A stretch of DNA of 64,000 nt from Actinomycetospora chibensis (GTDB lineage: Bacteria; Actinomycetota; Actinomycetes; Mycobacteriales; Pseudonocardiaceae). Every line of letters starts with the position of its first letter. Position 1 is the stretch's first letter. A program made the position numbers and the translations under genes. The notes under the pieces were generated by a model. It was not told the DNA's origin, ran no database searches, and was given only the letters and a program-made list of their open reading frames with translations. The stretch lies in contig NZ_JAQZAM010000014.1 in NCBI RefSeq assembly GCF_028737215.1, forward strand, positions 124,001-188,000, written 5' to 3'. Shown here piece after piece: positions 55,201 through 63,247 of the stretch.

Positions 55201-55434
55201 TCAGCCGGCGTCGAAGTACGAGCCCCGCAGGTACTCGTGGACCGCGTCCTCCGGCACACGGAAGCTGCGGCCCACGCGGACCGCGGGCAGCTCTCCGTTG
55301 TGCACCAGCCGGTACACGGTCATCTTCGACACCCTCATGGCCGCCGCCACCTCGGCGACGGTCAGGAACTGCACCCTCGCCAGGTTGTCGCCGTCGGTCC
55401 GTCGCGGGCCGGGGCCCGCGTTGTTCTGGGGCAT
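55201..55434 (-). CDS. Excisionase/MerR-like helix-turn-helix protein
   Basis: This protein has 77 residues. The core [38 protein letters not shown] is a winged HTH of the BldC/excisionase class. No integrase or attachment site is nearby, and the gene is part of conserved actinobacterial synteny (Rv0500A position), so it is a chromosomal regulator and not a phage remnant. Confidence 0.85.
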   Translation of the reverse strand: MPQNNAGPGPRRTDGDNLARVQFLTVAEVAAAMRVSKMTVYRLVHNGELPAVRVGRSFRVPEDAVHEYLRGSYFDAG

Positions 55435-55659
55435 GGGTCACACGCCTTCCCGTGGCACCGGCCGTGCCGCCGGGCTTCCCCTCCCGGCGGTTCGACACGC
55501 CGTGCCGTGCGCGTGAGAGTAGCGGGACGCGTGTGACGTCTGGTTCGTGACCACCCGACCGTGCGGCAGCCGCGCACCGAGGCGCGTCAAGCGTCCACGC
55601 CGACGCGCCGGAGAACGATCCCGTCACGACGAACGGGACCCCCGCACCGCCCGGCGCGC

Positions 55660-56508
55660 TCAGCCGTCCTGACGCCCGAGGGCGACGGAACGGTCGCGAG
55701 CAGCGGCGACGGCGCGGGCGAGGGCGGTGCGCAGGCCCTCGGCCTCGAGCGTGCCGAGCGCGGCCGCGGTGGTGCCCCCCGGTGAGGTGACGGCCTCGCG
55801 CAACAGTCCCGGATGCGGCGCGACACCCTCGCGGCCGTCGCTGCCCGGGGTCGTCAGCAGGCCCCCGGCGCCCTCGACGGTGGCGGTGACGAGCTCCGTC
55901 GCCGTCGCGCGCGGCATGCCGAGGGCCACGCCGGCGTCGATCATCGCCTCGGCGAGCAGGAAGACGTACGCGGGCCCGGAGCCCGACAGCGCCGTCGCGA
56001 GGTCCTGCTGGGACTCGGGCACGCGGACCGTGCGGCCCACGGCGGCGAGCAGGCCCTCGGTGAGCGCGAGCTCGACCTCCCCCGCGGCCGCGCCCGGCGA
56101 GAGCACGCACATGGCCCGGCCGACGAGCATCGGCGTGTTCGGCATGACCCGCACCACGGCGGTGTCCGCCGGGAGCCGCGCCTCCAGGCTCGCCGTCGGG
56201 ATGCCCGCGGCCAGGGACACGACCGTGGGGCGGTCGCCGTCCGGGCGGCGCCCGGCGAGGACGTCGTGCACCTGGTCCAGCGCGGCCGGGACGTCGCCGG
56301 GCTTCACGGCCACCACCAGCACGTCGGCGCGCCGCGCGGCCTCCGCGGCATCGACCGCACCGATCCCGTACCGCTCGCCGAGCTCCGCGGCGCGCGTCGC
56401 CACCGCCTCGACGACCAGCAGCTCACCGGGGGCGCGGCCCGCGGCCACCAGCCCGCCCAGCAGCGCCTCGCCGATCTTCCCGCCACCCAGGACCGCGACC
56501 GTCTCCAC
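55660..56508 (-). CDS. proC: Pyrroline-5-carboxylate reductase
   Basis: This enzyme catalyses the last step of proline synthesis (282 residues). The NADPH motif [17 protein letters not shown] is at the N-terminus, then [16 protein letters not shown] and the [21 protein letters not shown] helix of the dimer core, ending with [17 protein letters not shown] start at 56508 with GGAGGA 7 nt upstream. Confidence 0.94.
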   Translation of the reverse strand: METVAVLGGGKIGEALLGGLVAAGRAPGELLVVEAVATRAAELGERYGIGAVDAAEAARRADVLVVAVKPGDVPAALDQVHDVLAGRRPDGDRPTVVSLAAGIPTASLEARLPADTAVVRVMPNTPMLVGRAMCVLSPGAAAGEVELALTEGLLAAVGRTVRVPESQQDLATALSGSGPAYVFLLAEAMIDAGVALGMPRATATELVTATVEGAGGLLTTPGSDGREGVAPHPGLLREAVTSPGGTTAAALGTLEAEGLRTALARAVAAARDRSVALGRQDG

Positions 56509-56528
56509 GGCCCGATCCTCCCGCGACG

Positions 56529-57353
56529 TCAGACGCGCGAGCGCGGCAGGTCGGTGCCCAGGTGCAGCCGCGCGAACAGCAGCGACTCGGCCAGCATGTC
56601 GAGGCGCTCGTTGCGCGAGCGGGCACGCCGGGTGCTGATCTCCACGACGACCGTGCCGTCGAACCCCGAGGAGCCGAGCCGGCGGCACACCTCGGCGCAC
56701 GGCTGGGAGCCGCGCCCGGGCACCAGGTGCTCGTCGCGCTCGATGCCCGTGCCGTCCGCGAGGTGCAGGTGCACGAGCCGCTCCCCCATGCGGTCGAGGA
56801 GGGCGAGCGCCTCGTCCCCGGCGGTCGCGGTGTGCGAGAGGTCGAGCGTGTAGTTGCGCGCGCCGGGCTTCGTCGGGTCGTGCCCGGGCGTGTAGCTCGA
56901 CCACCGCAGCGGGCCGCGCCGCAGCGGGAACATGTTCTCCATCGCGATGCGCACGCCGTGGGCGCGCTCGAGCTCGTCGATCTGACGGGGCAGCCCCAGC
57001 GCGTAGCGGCGCTGCCAGCGGAAGGGCGGGTGCAGCACGACCGTCGGCGCCCCGAGGCTCGCCGCGAGCACGGCGCTGCGACGCAGGCGCTCGGCCGGGT
57101 CGGGGGTCCAGACCCGCTGGGTGATCGCGAGGCAGGGGGCGTGCACCGCGAGCACGGGCATGCCCGTGCGCTCGGAGGCCCGGGACACCGCGGCGAGCCG
57201 CTGGCTGTCGGGGTCGGTCCAGACCATGAGCTCGACACCGTCGTAGCCGAGCTCGGCGGCGACCTCGAAGGCCGAGTCCATGGGCTCCGGAAACACCGAG
57301 GCGGTCGACAGCGCGACCGGCGGGCCCCCGTGGGGGGAGGGGTGGGACGCCAC
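56529..57353 (-). CDS. Sugar phosphate isomerase/epimerase-like TIM-barrel protein
   Basis: This protein has 274 residues of the xylose-isomerase-like TIM-barrel superfamily. Motifs: AAELGYDGVELMVWTDPDS, LAVHAPCLAITQRVW, VLHPPFRWQRRYALGL, and AMENMFPLRRGP, with His/Glu/Asp metal ligands likely (LDLSHTATAGDEAL; LVHLHLADGTG). The start is a GTG immediately after the Tyr-rich membrane protein stop. It corresponds to Rv0498; substrate unknown. Confidence 0.8.
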   Translation of the reverse strand: MASHPSPHGGPPVALSTASVFPEPMDSAFEVAAELGYDGVELMVWTDPDSQRLAAVSRASERTGMPVLAVHAPCLAITQRVWTPDPAERLRRSAVLAASLGAPTVVLHPPFRWQRRYALGLPRQIDELERAHGVRIAMENMFPLRRGPLRWSSYTPGHDPTKPGARNYTLDLSHTATAGDEALALLDRMGERLVHLHLADGTGIERDEHLVPGRGSQPCAEVCRRLGSSGFDGTVVVEISTRRARSRNERLDMLAESLLFARLHLGTDLPRSRV

Positions 57354-57356
57354 GGA

Positions 57357-58742
57357 TCAGCGGCTCAGCAGCACGATCGCAGCCGGGGACACGGTCACCA
57401 CGAGTCCCACGACGACGGCGAGCACCGTGGTCTGCAGGTCGTCGGAACGTCGCAGGGCCCGCACGCCGAACACCAGCCCGGTGGTCGCGGCGGCGGCGAG
57501 CACGAGCGCGACGACCGGCTGCTCCTGCCAGAGGTAGGAGAAGACCGTCCAGAGCACGGCGCCGAGCAGCGCGCCGAGCACGAGCTGGACGATCATCACC
57601 GCCCAGTCCTTGACCGAGCTGGGGCGCTCCTCGGGCTCGTCGTCGTACTCGTCGTACTCGTCGTTCTCGTCGTCCCTGTCGTCGAGACGGGTGCGCTGCG
57701 GGGCACGGCCGAGCCCGGCGGGGGCGTCGTCCGGGTCGACATCGGACCGGTCGTCGACGCGGTCCTCGAAGCGGTCGTCGTACTCGTCGTCCAGCTCGTC
57801 GTCGTCGAGGTCCGGGCGGGCCATCGGCGACGCCGCGGTCGCCGGCCCGCCCCGGTCCTCGGCGGGGCCGGCGCCGCGCTGCGGGGGCGCGCCCGGGGGC
57901 GGGGCGAGGGGCGAGGCCGCCGTCGCGGGGCCACCGTCGCCGACCCGGGCGGCGGGGACCCCGACGGATCCCGCCGGCATCCCTCGCGTGGGCTGGGCCG
58001 CCGTGGGTGGCGAGGGCTGGGCGCTCGTCGGCTGGCTCGTCATCGGCGGGCCGGCCGGCGGGCCCGCGAAGGCCTGGGTGCCGGTCGTCGGCGCAGCGGG
58101 GCGGGCCGGGGGCGGGCCGGGCGGTGGGCCAGGTTGCGGGCCGGGTGGGGGTCCCGGCGGAGGCCCGGGCGGCCCGGCCGCCCACGGGTCGCGTCGGGGC
58201 TGGTGGTGGGCGCCCGGGGCGAGGCCGTGGGTGCGGGGGTCGTGGCCGGGAGCGGGGGCGTCGTATCCGCCGAGGTCATAGCCACCGGAGTCGTAGCGCC
58301 CGCCGTCGTACTGGCCGGTGTCGTACTGACCGGTGTCGTACTGCCCGGTCCGGTACTGGCCGGTGTCGTACTGGCCGGTGTCGTACTGGCCGGCGTACTG
58401 GTTGCCGTCGTACTGGCCGTCGTACTGGTTGCCGTCGTACTGGTTGCCGCCGTACGGGGCGGCCCCGTACTGGCCCGCGCCGTACTGCTGACCGTCGTAC
58501 TGCCCGGTCTGGTGCCCGGCGGACCGGTACCCGCCGGTGTCGTAGCCGCCCGGGTCGTAGCCGCCGGTGTCGTAGCCACCGGAGTAGGCCCCGGGCGCCT
58601 CAGGCGCGGGACCGGGGGCGCCGTCGCCCTCGGGCTCGCTGGTGCGGCGACGCCGGGGCTGCTGGGACTCCGCGCTGTAGGCGGCCAGGAGCTCGGCCAC
58701 GCTGCGCTGGGTGCCCGGACGGGGCCCGTCGTCCCTGTTCAC
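57357..58742 (-). CDS. Membrane protein with Tyr/Gly-rich repeats and C-terminal helices
   Basis: This protein has 461 residues. The N-terminus has QRSVAELLAAYSAE, as in the Rv0497 family. Residues 53-160 are a Tyr-rich array with 22 tyrosines at mostly 5-residue spacing (QYDTG units). Pro-rich and acidic low-complexity segments follow. The last 90 residues have three helices (WAVMIVQLVLGALLGAVLW; VVALVLAAAATTGLVFG; VLAVVVGLVVTVSPAAIVLL). The mycobacterial counterpart is shorter and lacks the array as far as I recall. Start GTG 5 nt after the ppx stop. Confidence 0.75.
   Translation of the reverse strand: MNRDDGPRPGTQRSVAELLAAYSAESQQPRRRRTSEPEGDGAPGPAPEAPGAYSGGYDTGGYDPGGYDTGGYRSAGHQTGQYDGQQYGAGQYGAAPYGGNQYDGNQYDGQYDGNQYAGQYDTGQYDTGQYRTGQYDTGQYDTGQYDGGRYDSGGYDLGGYDAPAPGHDPRTHGLAPGAHHQPRRDPWAAGPPGPPPGPPPGPQPGPPPGPPPARPAAPTTGTQAFAGPPAGPPMTSQPTSAQPSPPTAAQPTRGMPAGSVGVPAARVGDGGPATAASPLAPPPGAPPQRGAGPAEDRGGPATAASPMARPDLDDDELDDEYDDRFEDRVDDRSDVDPDDAPAGLGRAPQRTRLDDRDDENDEYDEYDDEPEERPSSVKDWAVMIVQLVLGALLGAVLWTVFSYLWQEQPVVALVLAAAATTGLVFGVRALRRSDDLQTTVLAVVVGLVVTVSPAAIVLLSR
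58263..58586. repeat. 15-bp degenerate tandem repeat coding for QYDTG
   Basis: About 20 copies of a 15-bp unit (such as TACTGGCCGGTGTCG on the plus strand) encode the Tyr array. Copy identity is highest between 58313 and 58390, a sign of recent slippage. Confidence 0.85.
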
Positions 58743-58747
58743 GCGAC

Positions 58748-59740
58748 CTACCGTGCCTCGTGGAGGGTCGGTCGTCCAGTCGCGAGAGGCCCGCCGACCG
58801 ACAGCACCCCACCGCCCGGCTGCACCTGGTCGAGACGCCCCAGGATGATCCCCTCGCGGAGTGCCCAGGGGCACACTTCGACCTCTTCGAGGCCCAGCGC
58901 GGTCATGGCCTCGTGCGCCACGATCGCGCCGGCGACGAGCTGGTGCGAGCGGCTGGCGCTGACGCCCTCGAGCTCGGCGAGGTCCGCGGAGCTCATGCGT
59001 GAGATGAACGCCACGACCTGGCGCAGACCCGCCGCGGACAGCCGCCGGCGCACCCGGGGCCCAGCGCTGCGCGGGGCTGCGCCGGTGAGACGGGCGAGCG
59101 AGCGGAAGGTCTTGGAGGTGACCACGGCGCGGTCCGGCGTGCCCTCGCCGAGCAGCGTGGTGGCGGCCGGGGCGAGCACCTCGTGGGCGTACTCGGTGAT
59201 CGACTTGAGCTCGCGGCGCTGCGGGGGGTCCGTCGTGAACCAGTCGCGGGTGAGCCGGCCCGCGCCCAGCGGCACGGAGATCGCGTGCACCGGGGCCTCG
59301 TCACGCCCGACCGCCATCTCCAGCGAGCCGCCACCGATGTCGAGCACCAGGAGGTGACCCGCGGACCAGCCCAGCCAGCGACGGACGGCGAGGAACGTCA
59401 GCGACGCCTCGTCGGGCCCGGAGAGCACGTGCAGGTCGACCCCGGCCTCGGTGCGGACCCGCTCCAGCACGGCGTTCGAGTTCGACGCGTCGCGCACCGC
59501 GGACGTGGCGAACGCCAGCAGGTCCTCGCAGCCCAGCTCGATCGCCTGGCGGCGGGCGTCGGCGACGGAGGTGACGAGTGCGTCCGCGCCCTCGTCCTCG
59601 AGCCGTCCGTCGCGGACGTGCTCGGCCAGCCGCAGGGCGGTCTTGGTGGAGTGGGTCGGCGTCGGGTGCCCGCCTCGTTGGGCATCGACCACCAGGAGAT
59701 GGACGGTGTTCGAGCCGACGTCGAGCACACCGAGTCGCAC
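58748..59740 (-). CDS. ppx: Exopolyphosphatase / Ppx-GppA family phosphatase
   Basis: This is an actin-fold phosphatase of 330 residues that acts on polyphosphate or pppGpp. The phosphate loops are visible as GVLDVGSNTVHLLVVDA and LVLDIGGGSLEMAVG, with AFATSAVRDASN between them. It is short, as in mycobacterial Ppx1 (Rv0496). It sits 38 nt upstream-adjacent to regX3, which fits a phosphate-linked role. Confidence 0.88.
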   Translation of the reverse strand: MRLGVLDVGSNTVHLLVVDAQRGGHPTPTHSTKTALRLAEHVRDGRLEDEGADALVTSVADARRQAIELGCEDLLAFATSAVRDASNSNAVLERVRTEAGVDLHVLSGPDEASLTFLAVRRWLGWSAGHLLVLDIGGGSLEMAVGRDEAPVHAISVPLGAGRLTRDWFTTDPPQRRELKSITEYAHEVLAPAATTLLGEGTPDRAVVTSKTFRSLARLTGAAPRSAGPRVRRRLSAAGLRQVVAFISRMSSADLAELEGVSASRSHQLVAGAIVAHEAMTALGLEEVEVCPWALREGIILGRLDQVQPGGGVLSVGGPLATGRPTLHEAR

Positions 59741-59778
59741 GGCGGCGAGTCTAGCGGGGGCCCGAACAGCCGCGATGG

Positions 59779-60492
59779 TCAGGCGTCGAGCTTGTAGCCC
59801 AGCCCTCGCACGGTGACGAGGTGCCGCGGCGCGGCGGGCTCCGGCTCGAGCTTCGCGCGCAGTCGCTTGACGTGGACGTCGAGGGTCTTGGTGTCGCCCA
59901 CGTAGTCGGCGCCCCAGACGCGGTCGATGAGCTGGGCGCGCGTGAGCACCCGGCCGACGTTGCGCATGAGGTACTCGAGCAGGTCGAACTCCTTGAGCGG
60001 CAGCGGCACCTCGGTGCTCCCGCCCGGGCCGTCGACGGTGACCACGTGGCGGTCGACGTCCATCCGGATCGGGCCGGCCTCCAGGACCTGGCGCTCCGAG
60101 CCGCCGGGCACGGCGCCCTCGCCGTCGGCGTCCTGACCGCGGCGCAGGACGGCCCGGACGCGGGCGATGAGCTCGCGCGCCGAGTAGGGCTTGGTGACGT
60201 AGTCGTCGGCGCCGAGCTCCAGGCCGACCACCTTGTCGATCTCGGCGTCCCGCGCGGTCACCATGATCACCGGGACCGAGGAGCGCTGGCGCAGCGCCTT
60301 GCAGACGTCCGTGCCGCTCATGCCCGGGAGCATGAGGTCGAGCAGGACGATGTCGGCGCCGTGGCGTTCGAAGTCGTCGAGTGCGGCGGCCCCCGTGCCG
60401 GCCACCGAGGTCTCGAATCCCTCCTTGCGCAGGAGGTAGGCGAGCGGGTCGGCGAACGACTCCTCGTCCTCGACGATGAGCACGCGGGTCAT
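59779..60492 (-). CDS. regX3: Two-component response regulator RegX3
   Basis: This OmpR-family regulator of the phosphate-starvation response has 237 residues. The receiver has the phospho-acceptor Asp in DIVLLDLMLPGMSG and the Lys of VTKPYSARELIARV. The winged-helix output domain ends RVWGADYVGDTKTLDVHVKRLR. The start overlaps the senX3 stop by 4 nt. Confidence 0.93.
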   Translation of the reverse strand: MTRVLIVEDEESFADPLAYLLRKEGFETSVAGTGAAALDDFERHGADIVLLDLMLPGMSGTDVCKALRQRSSVPVIMVTARDAEIDKVVGLELGADDYVTKPYSARELIARVRAVLRRGQDADGEGAVPGGSERQVLEAGPIRMDVDRHVVTVDGPGGSTEVPLPLKEFDLLEYLMRNVGRVLTRAQLIDRVWGADYVGDTKTLDVHVKRLRAKLEPEPAAPRHLVTVRGLGYKLDA

Positions 60493-61745
60493 GGCGAACC
60501 TCCGGGCAGGGACGGGGCCGGGTCCGGTCCGGATCCCGCCGGTGTGAGGGCGAGGTCGGCGTCGAGGCCGTCCGCCACCGTGTCGGCGTCCTCCGCGGTG
60601 GCGGCGGGCACCCGGAGCGTGAACGTGGAGCCCACGCCGGTCTGGCTCCAGAGCCGGACCTCGCCGCCGTGGTTGGCGGCGACGTGCTTGACGATCGCGA
60701 GGCCCAGCCCGGTGCCGCCGGTCGCGCGGGAGCGGGCGGGGTCGACGCGGAAGAAGCGCTCGAAAACGCGCTGCTGGTGCTCGGGGGCGATCCCGATGCC
60801 GCGGTCGGTCACCGAGATCTCGACGCGGTCGCCCTGACGGCGCCTGCGCACCGAGACCGGCGTGCCCTCCGGCGAGTAGGCGACGGCGTTCTCCAGCAGG
60901 TTCGCGAGCGCGGTCACGAGCAACGTGCGGTCGCCGGCCACCTCGAGCCCGCTCGGCGCGTCGAGCAGGAACCGCCCGCGCGGGTCGACGGCGCCGTCCT
61001 CGCCACCCGCGGCGCTGGCGGCCTCGGCCGGCACCCGCACGCGGTGCAGGGCTTCGGTGAGCACCTCGTCGACGTCGACGCGCACCAGCTCGGGCAGCCG
61101 GTCGGCGCCCTGCAGCCGGGAGAGCGAGATGAGCTCGGTGACGAGTGCGCCGAGGCGGTGGGACTCGTTGAGGATGCGCGTCGCGAAGTGGGCGACCTCG
61201 TCCGGATCGTCGGCGTCGAGCACGGCCTCGGCCAGCACCGCGAGGGCCCCGACCGGCGTCTTGAGCTCATGGCCGACGTTGGCGACGAAGTCGCGGCGCA
61301 CCGCCTCCAGGCGCACGGCCGCGGAGGTGTCGGTGGCGTCGACGACGACGAATCCGTCCCCGAGCGACCGGACCTGGGCGACGATCGTCTGCGGGGTCGA
61401 GCCCGGCGGGAACGACCGGGGCGAGAGGTCGACCTCGCAGGGCTCGCCGCCCGCGGCGACGCGCTCGGCGGCGGCGGCCAGGCGCGGGTCCGGGCGGGCG
61501 TCGACGACGGCTCCGAGGGCCTCGGCGCGCTCGTTGGAGAGCACGACGTCGCCGAAGCGGTTGACGACGGCGATGCCCGACTGCGAGCGGCGGACCAGCC
61601 GGGCCAGGAGCTCGGCCACCGTCGGCCCCCGCGAGCGCTCCCGGCCGGCCTCGGTCTTCCGACGCACGGCGGCGGCCCCGGCGACGGCTCCGAGCGCCGC
61701 GGCGAGGAGGGCCACGACGACGGTCACCAGCACGGGGACGGCCAC
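60489..61745 (-). CDS. senX3: Sensor histidine kinase SenX3
   Basis: This is the membrane sensor partner of RegX3 (418 residues). It has one N-terminal helix (VLVTVVVALLAAALGAVAGAA), a PAS-like domain (GIAVVNRFGDVVLSNERAE), the H-box FVANVGHELKTPVGAL, and the ATPase boxes ENAVAYSPEGTPV, DRGIGIAPEHQQRVFERFF and GTGLGLAIVKHVA. Only one clear membrane segment is seen, whereas the mycobacterial protein is described with two. Confidence 0.93.
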   Translation of the reverse strand: MAVPVLVTVVVALLAAALGAVAGAAAVRRKTEAGRERSRGPTVAELLARLVRRSQSGIAVVNRFGDVVLSNERAEALGAVVDARPDPRLAAAAERVAAGGEPCEVDLSPRSFPPGSTPQTIVAQVRSLGDGFVVVDATDTSAAVRLEAVRRDFVANVGHELKTPVGALAVLAEAVLDADDPDEVAHFATRILNESHRLGALVTELISLSRLQGADRLPELVRVDVDEVLTEALHRVRVPAEAASAAGGEDGAVDPRGRFLLDAPSGLEVAGDRTLLVTALANLLENAVAYSPEGTPVSVRRRRQGDRVEISVTDRGIGIAPEHQQRVFERFFRVDPARSRATGGTGLGLAIVKHVAANHGGEVRLWSQTGVGSTFTLRVPAATAEDADTVADGLDADLALTPAGSGPDPAPSLPGGSP

Positions 61746-61831
61746 GTTTCCCGATGGTAGGGCCGTTCGGGGCCTCCGCGTGCCTCCCGCGTGAGCTGTC
61801 CGACGTTCGAAGGAGTCAGGGTTGGCCTGCG

Positions 61832-61853
61832 GTTCAGGCGTTGTTCACCCACC
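61832..61853. promoter_or_regulatory. Pho-box-like direct repeat upstream of senX3
   Basis: GTTCAGGCGTT is followed directly by GTTCACCCACC, giving the 11-bp period of the GTTCAYC-type boxes bound by PhoP/RegX3 regulators. It lies 87-108 bp upstream of senX3, in the orientation opposite to that gene. The first unit deviates at two positions. Confidence 0.4.
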
Positions 61854-61876
61854 CTCGGGGGCTCCGCCCCCCCGAG
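61854..61876 (-). terminator. GC-rich hairpin after gpmA
   Basis: CTCGGGGG pairs with CCCCCGAG around a 7-nt loop, 26 nt after the gpmA stop (read leftward). No T-run. It separates gpmA from senX3. Confidence 0.55.
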
Positions 61877-61901
61877 CACCCCCCCGAAAGCCCCCTCGGC
61901 G

Positions 61902-62672
61902 TCAGCGGCCCTGGTTCGCCACCGCGGCGATCGCGTCCTTCGCGGCGTCGGGGTCGAGGTACGTGCCGCCCGGGTTGGTGGGCGTGAGGTCCCCGTCGTC
62001 CGCCTCGGCGAGGTCGTAGCGCAGCGGGATGCCCGTGGGGATGTTCAGCCCGGCGATGGTCTCGTCGTCGACGCCGTCGAGGTGCTTGACCACGGCGCGC
62101 AGCGAGTTGCCGTGCGCGGCGACGAGCACGGTGTGCCCGGCGCGCAGGTCCGGGACGACCGCCTCGGTCCAGTACGGCAGCAGCCGCTCGAGGACGTCCT
62201 TGAGGCACTCGGTGCGCGGCATCGCGTCGCCGAGGTCGGCGTAGCGCGGGTCGCCGGTCTGCGCGTACGGGTCGTCGGGGTCGATCGGGGGCGGCGGGGT
62301 GTCGTACGAGCGGCGCCAGATCTGGAACTGCTCCTCGCCGTACTCCTCCATCGTCTGCTTCTTGTCCTTGCCCTGGAGGGCGCCGTAGTGCCGCTCGTTC
62401 AGCCGCCAGTCGCGGCGGACCGGGATCCAGGCGCGGTCGGCGACGTCGAGGGCGAGGTTCGCGGTGTTGATGGCGCGGCGCAGCAGCGACGTGTGCAGGA
62501 CGTCGGGCAGCAGGCCGGCGTCCGCGAGCAGTTCGCCGCCCCGGCGCGCCTCCTGCTCGCCCTTCGGCGACAGCGGGACGTCCACCCAGCCGGTGAACAG
62601 GTTCTTCTCGTTCCAGTCGCTCTGGCCGTGACGCAGCAGCACGAGCGTGCCGACGGTTCCCTCCGGGGTCAT
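61902..62672 (-). CDS. gpmA: 2,3-bisphosphoglycerate-dependent phosphoglycerate mutase
   Basis: This glycolytic enzyme interconverts 3- and 2-phosphoglycerate (256 residues). The phosphohistidine motif is [19 protein letters not shown], followed by [14 protein letters not shown] and [16 protein letters not shown]. The ATG at 62672 gives the normal length with a few extra N-terminal residues. It is next to senX3 as in mycobacteria (gpm1). Confidence 0.95.
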   Translation of the reverse strand: MTPEGTVGTLVLLRHGQSDWNEKNLFTGWVDVPLSPKGEQEARRGGELLADAGLLPDVLHTSLLRRAINTANLALDVADRAWIPVRRDWRLNERHYGALQGKDKKQTMEEYGEEQFQIWRRSYDTPPPPIDPDDPYAQTGDPRYADLGDAMPRTECLKDVLERLLPYWTEAVVPDLRAGHTVLVAAHGNSLRAVVKHLDGVDDETIAGLNIPTGIPLRYDLAEADDGDLTPTNPGGTYLDPDAAKDAIAAVANQGR

Positions 62673-62866
62673 GACCTGGGAGCCTGCCAGCGGCCCGCCG
62701 GGGACACCACGCCGCCGGGTGGTCCCGCGCGTGAGATCACCTCTCGCCGGGTACCGCTGGCGGCATCGGCGGCAGGATGCGCCGAACCCTCCGACCCGGT
62801 GGCGGCGGGCCGCACACCACGCGGAGCCGCCCGGGTCACCGAACGACTCGACTCCAGGAGTGCGAC

Positions 62867-63241
62867 GTGAACGACGACGACATGACCACCAGCGGGCACG
62901 GCCCGGCGGACGGCGGCGCGGCCGGCAACGGCGGCGACGGCGGGGCGGACGGCGGCGCCGACGGCGGTGCGGGCCACGGCCCGGCCGACGGTGGCGCGGC
63001 CGGTCGCGGCGCGGACGGCGGGGCCGACGGTGGGGCCGACGGTGGCGCCGACGGCGGGGCCGACGGTGGGGCCGACGGCGGGGCCGACGGTGGCGCTGAC
63101 GGCAGCGCCCACGGCCCGTCCGACGGCGGCGCGTTCGGCAACTCGGCCGACGGCGGCGCCGACGGTGCCGCGGGCCACGGCCCCTCCGACGGTGGCGCCC
63201 GCGGCGGCGGCTCCGACGGCGGTGCCGACGGCGGGGCCTGA
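62867..63241 (+). CDS. DGGA-repeat peptide, possible substrate of the adjacent oxygenase
   Basis: This protein has 124 residues; GTG start with AGGAG 6 nt upstream. It is almost only Gly, Ala and Asp: 17 exact DGGA tetrapeptides plus DGSA and DGAA variants. Four modules HGP(A/S)DGGA(A/F/R)G begin at residues 11, 37, 82 and 104, separated by DGGA runs (the longest at residues 50-81). No signal peptide, Cys, Lys or membrane helix. I recognise no family. It ends 6 nt before the JmjC oxygenase gene, which suggests cotranslation and a peptide-substrate role (inference). The opposite strand is also open, but lacks a conserved product. Confidence 0.6.
   Translation: MNDDDMTTSGHGPADGGAAGNGGDGGADGGADGGAGHGPADGGAAGRGADGGADGGADGGADGGADGGADGGADGGADGSAHGPSDGGAFGNSADGGADGAAGHGPSDGGARGGGSDGGADGGA
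63014..63109. repeat. 12-bp tandem repeat (DGGA array)
   Basis: Eight consecutive 12-bp units (GACGGNGGNGCC type) encode the uninterrupted DGGA run; the last reads DGSA. Third-base changes between units show that the array is partly diverged and not a fresh expansion. Confidence 0.85.
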
Positions 63242-63247
63242 GCCTCG

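Noticed and set aside
55201-55434. Excisionase gene as a sign of a prophage or integrative element
   Set aside because: No integrase, attachment site or composition change is nearby, and the gene sits in conserved actinobacterial order.
58263-58586. Possible CRISPR array
   Set aside because: Repeats are 15 bp, contiguous, in frame and without unique spacers; they are coding repeats for QYDTG.
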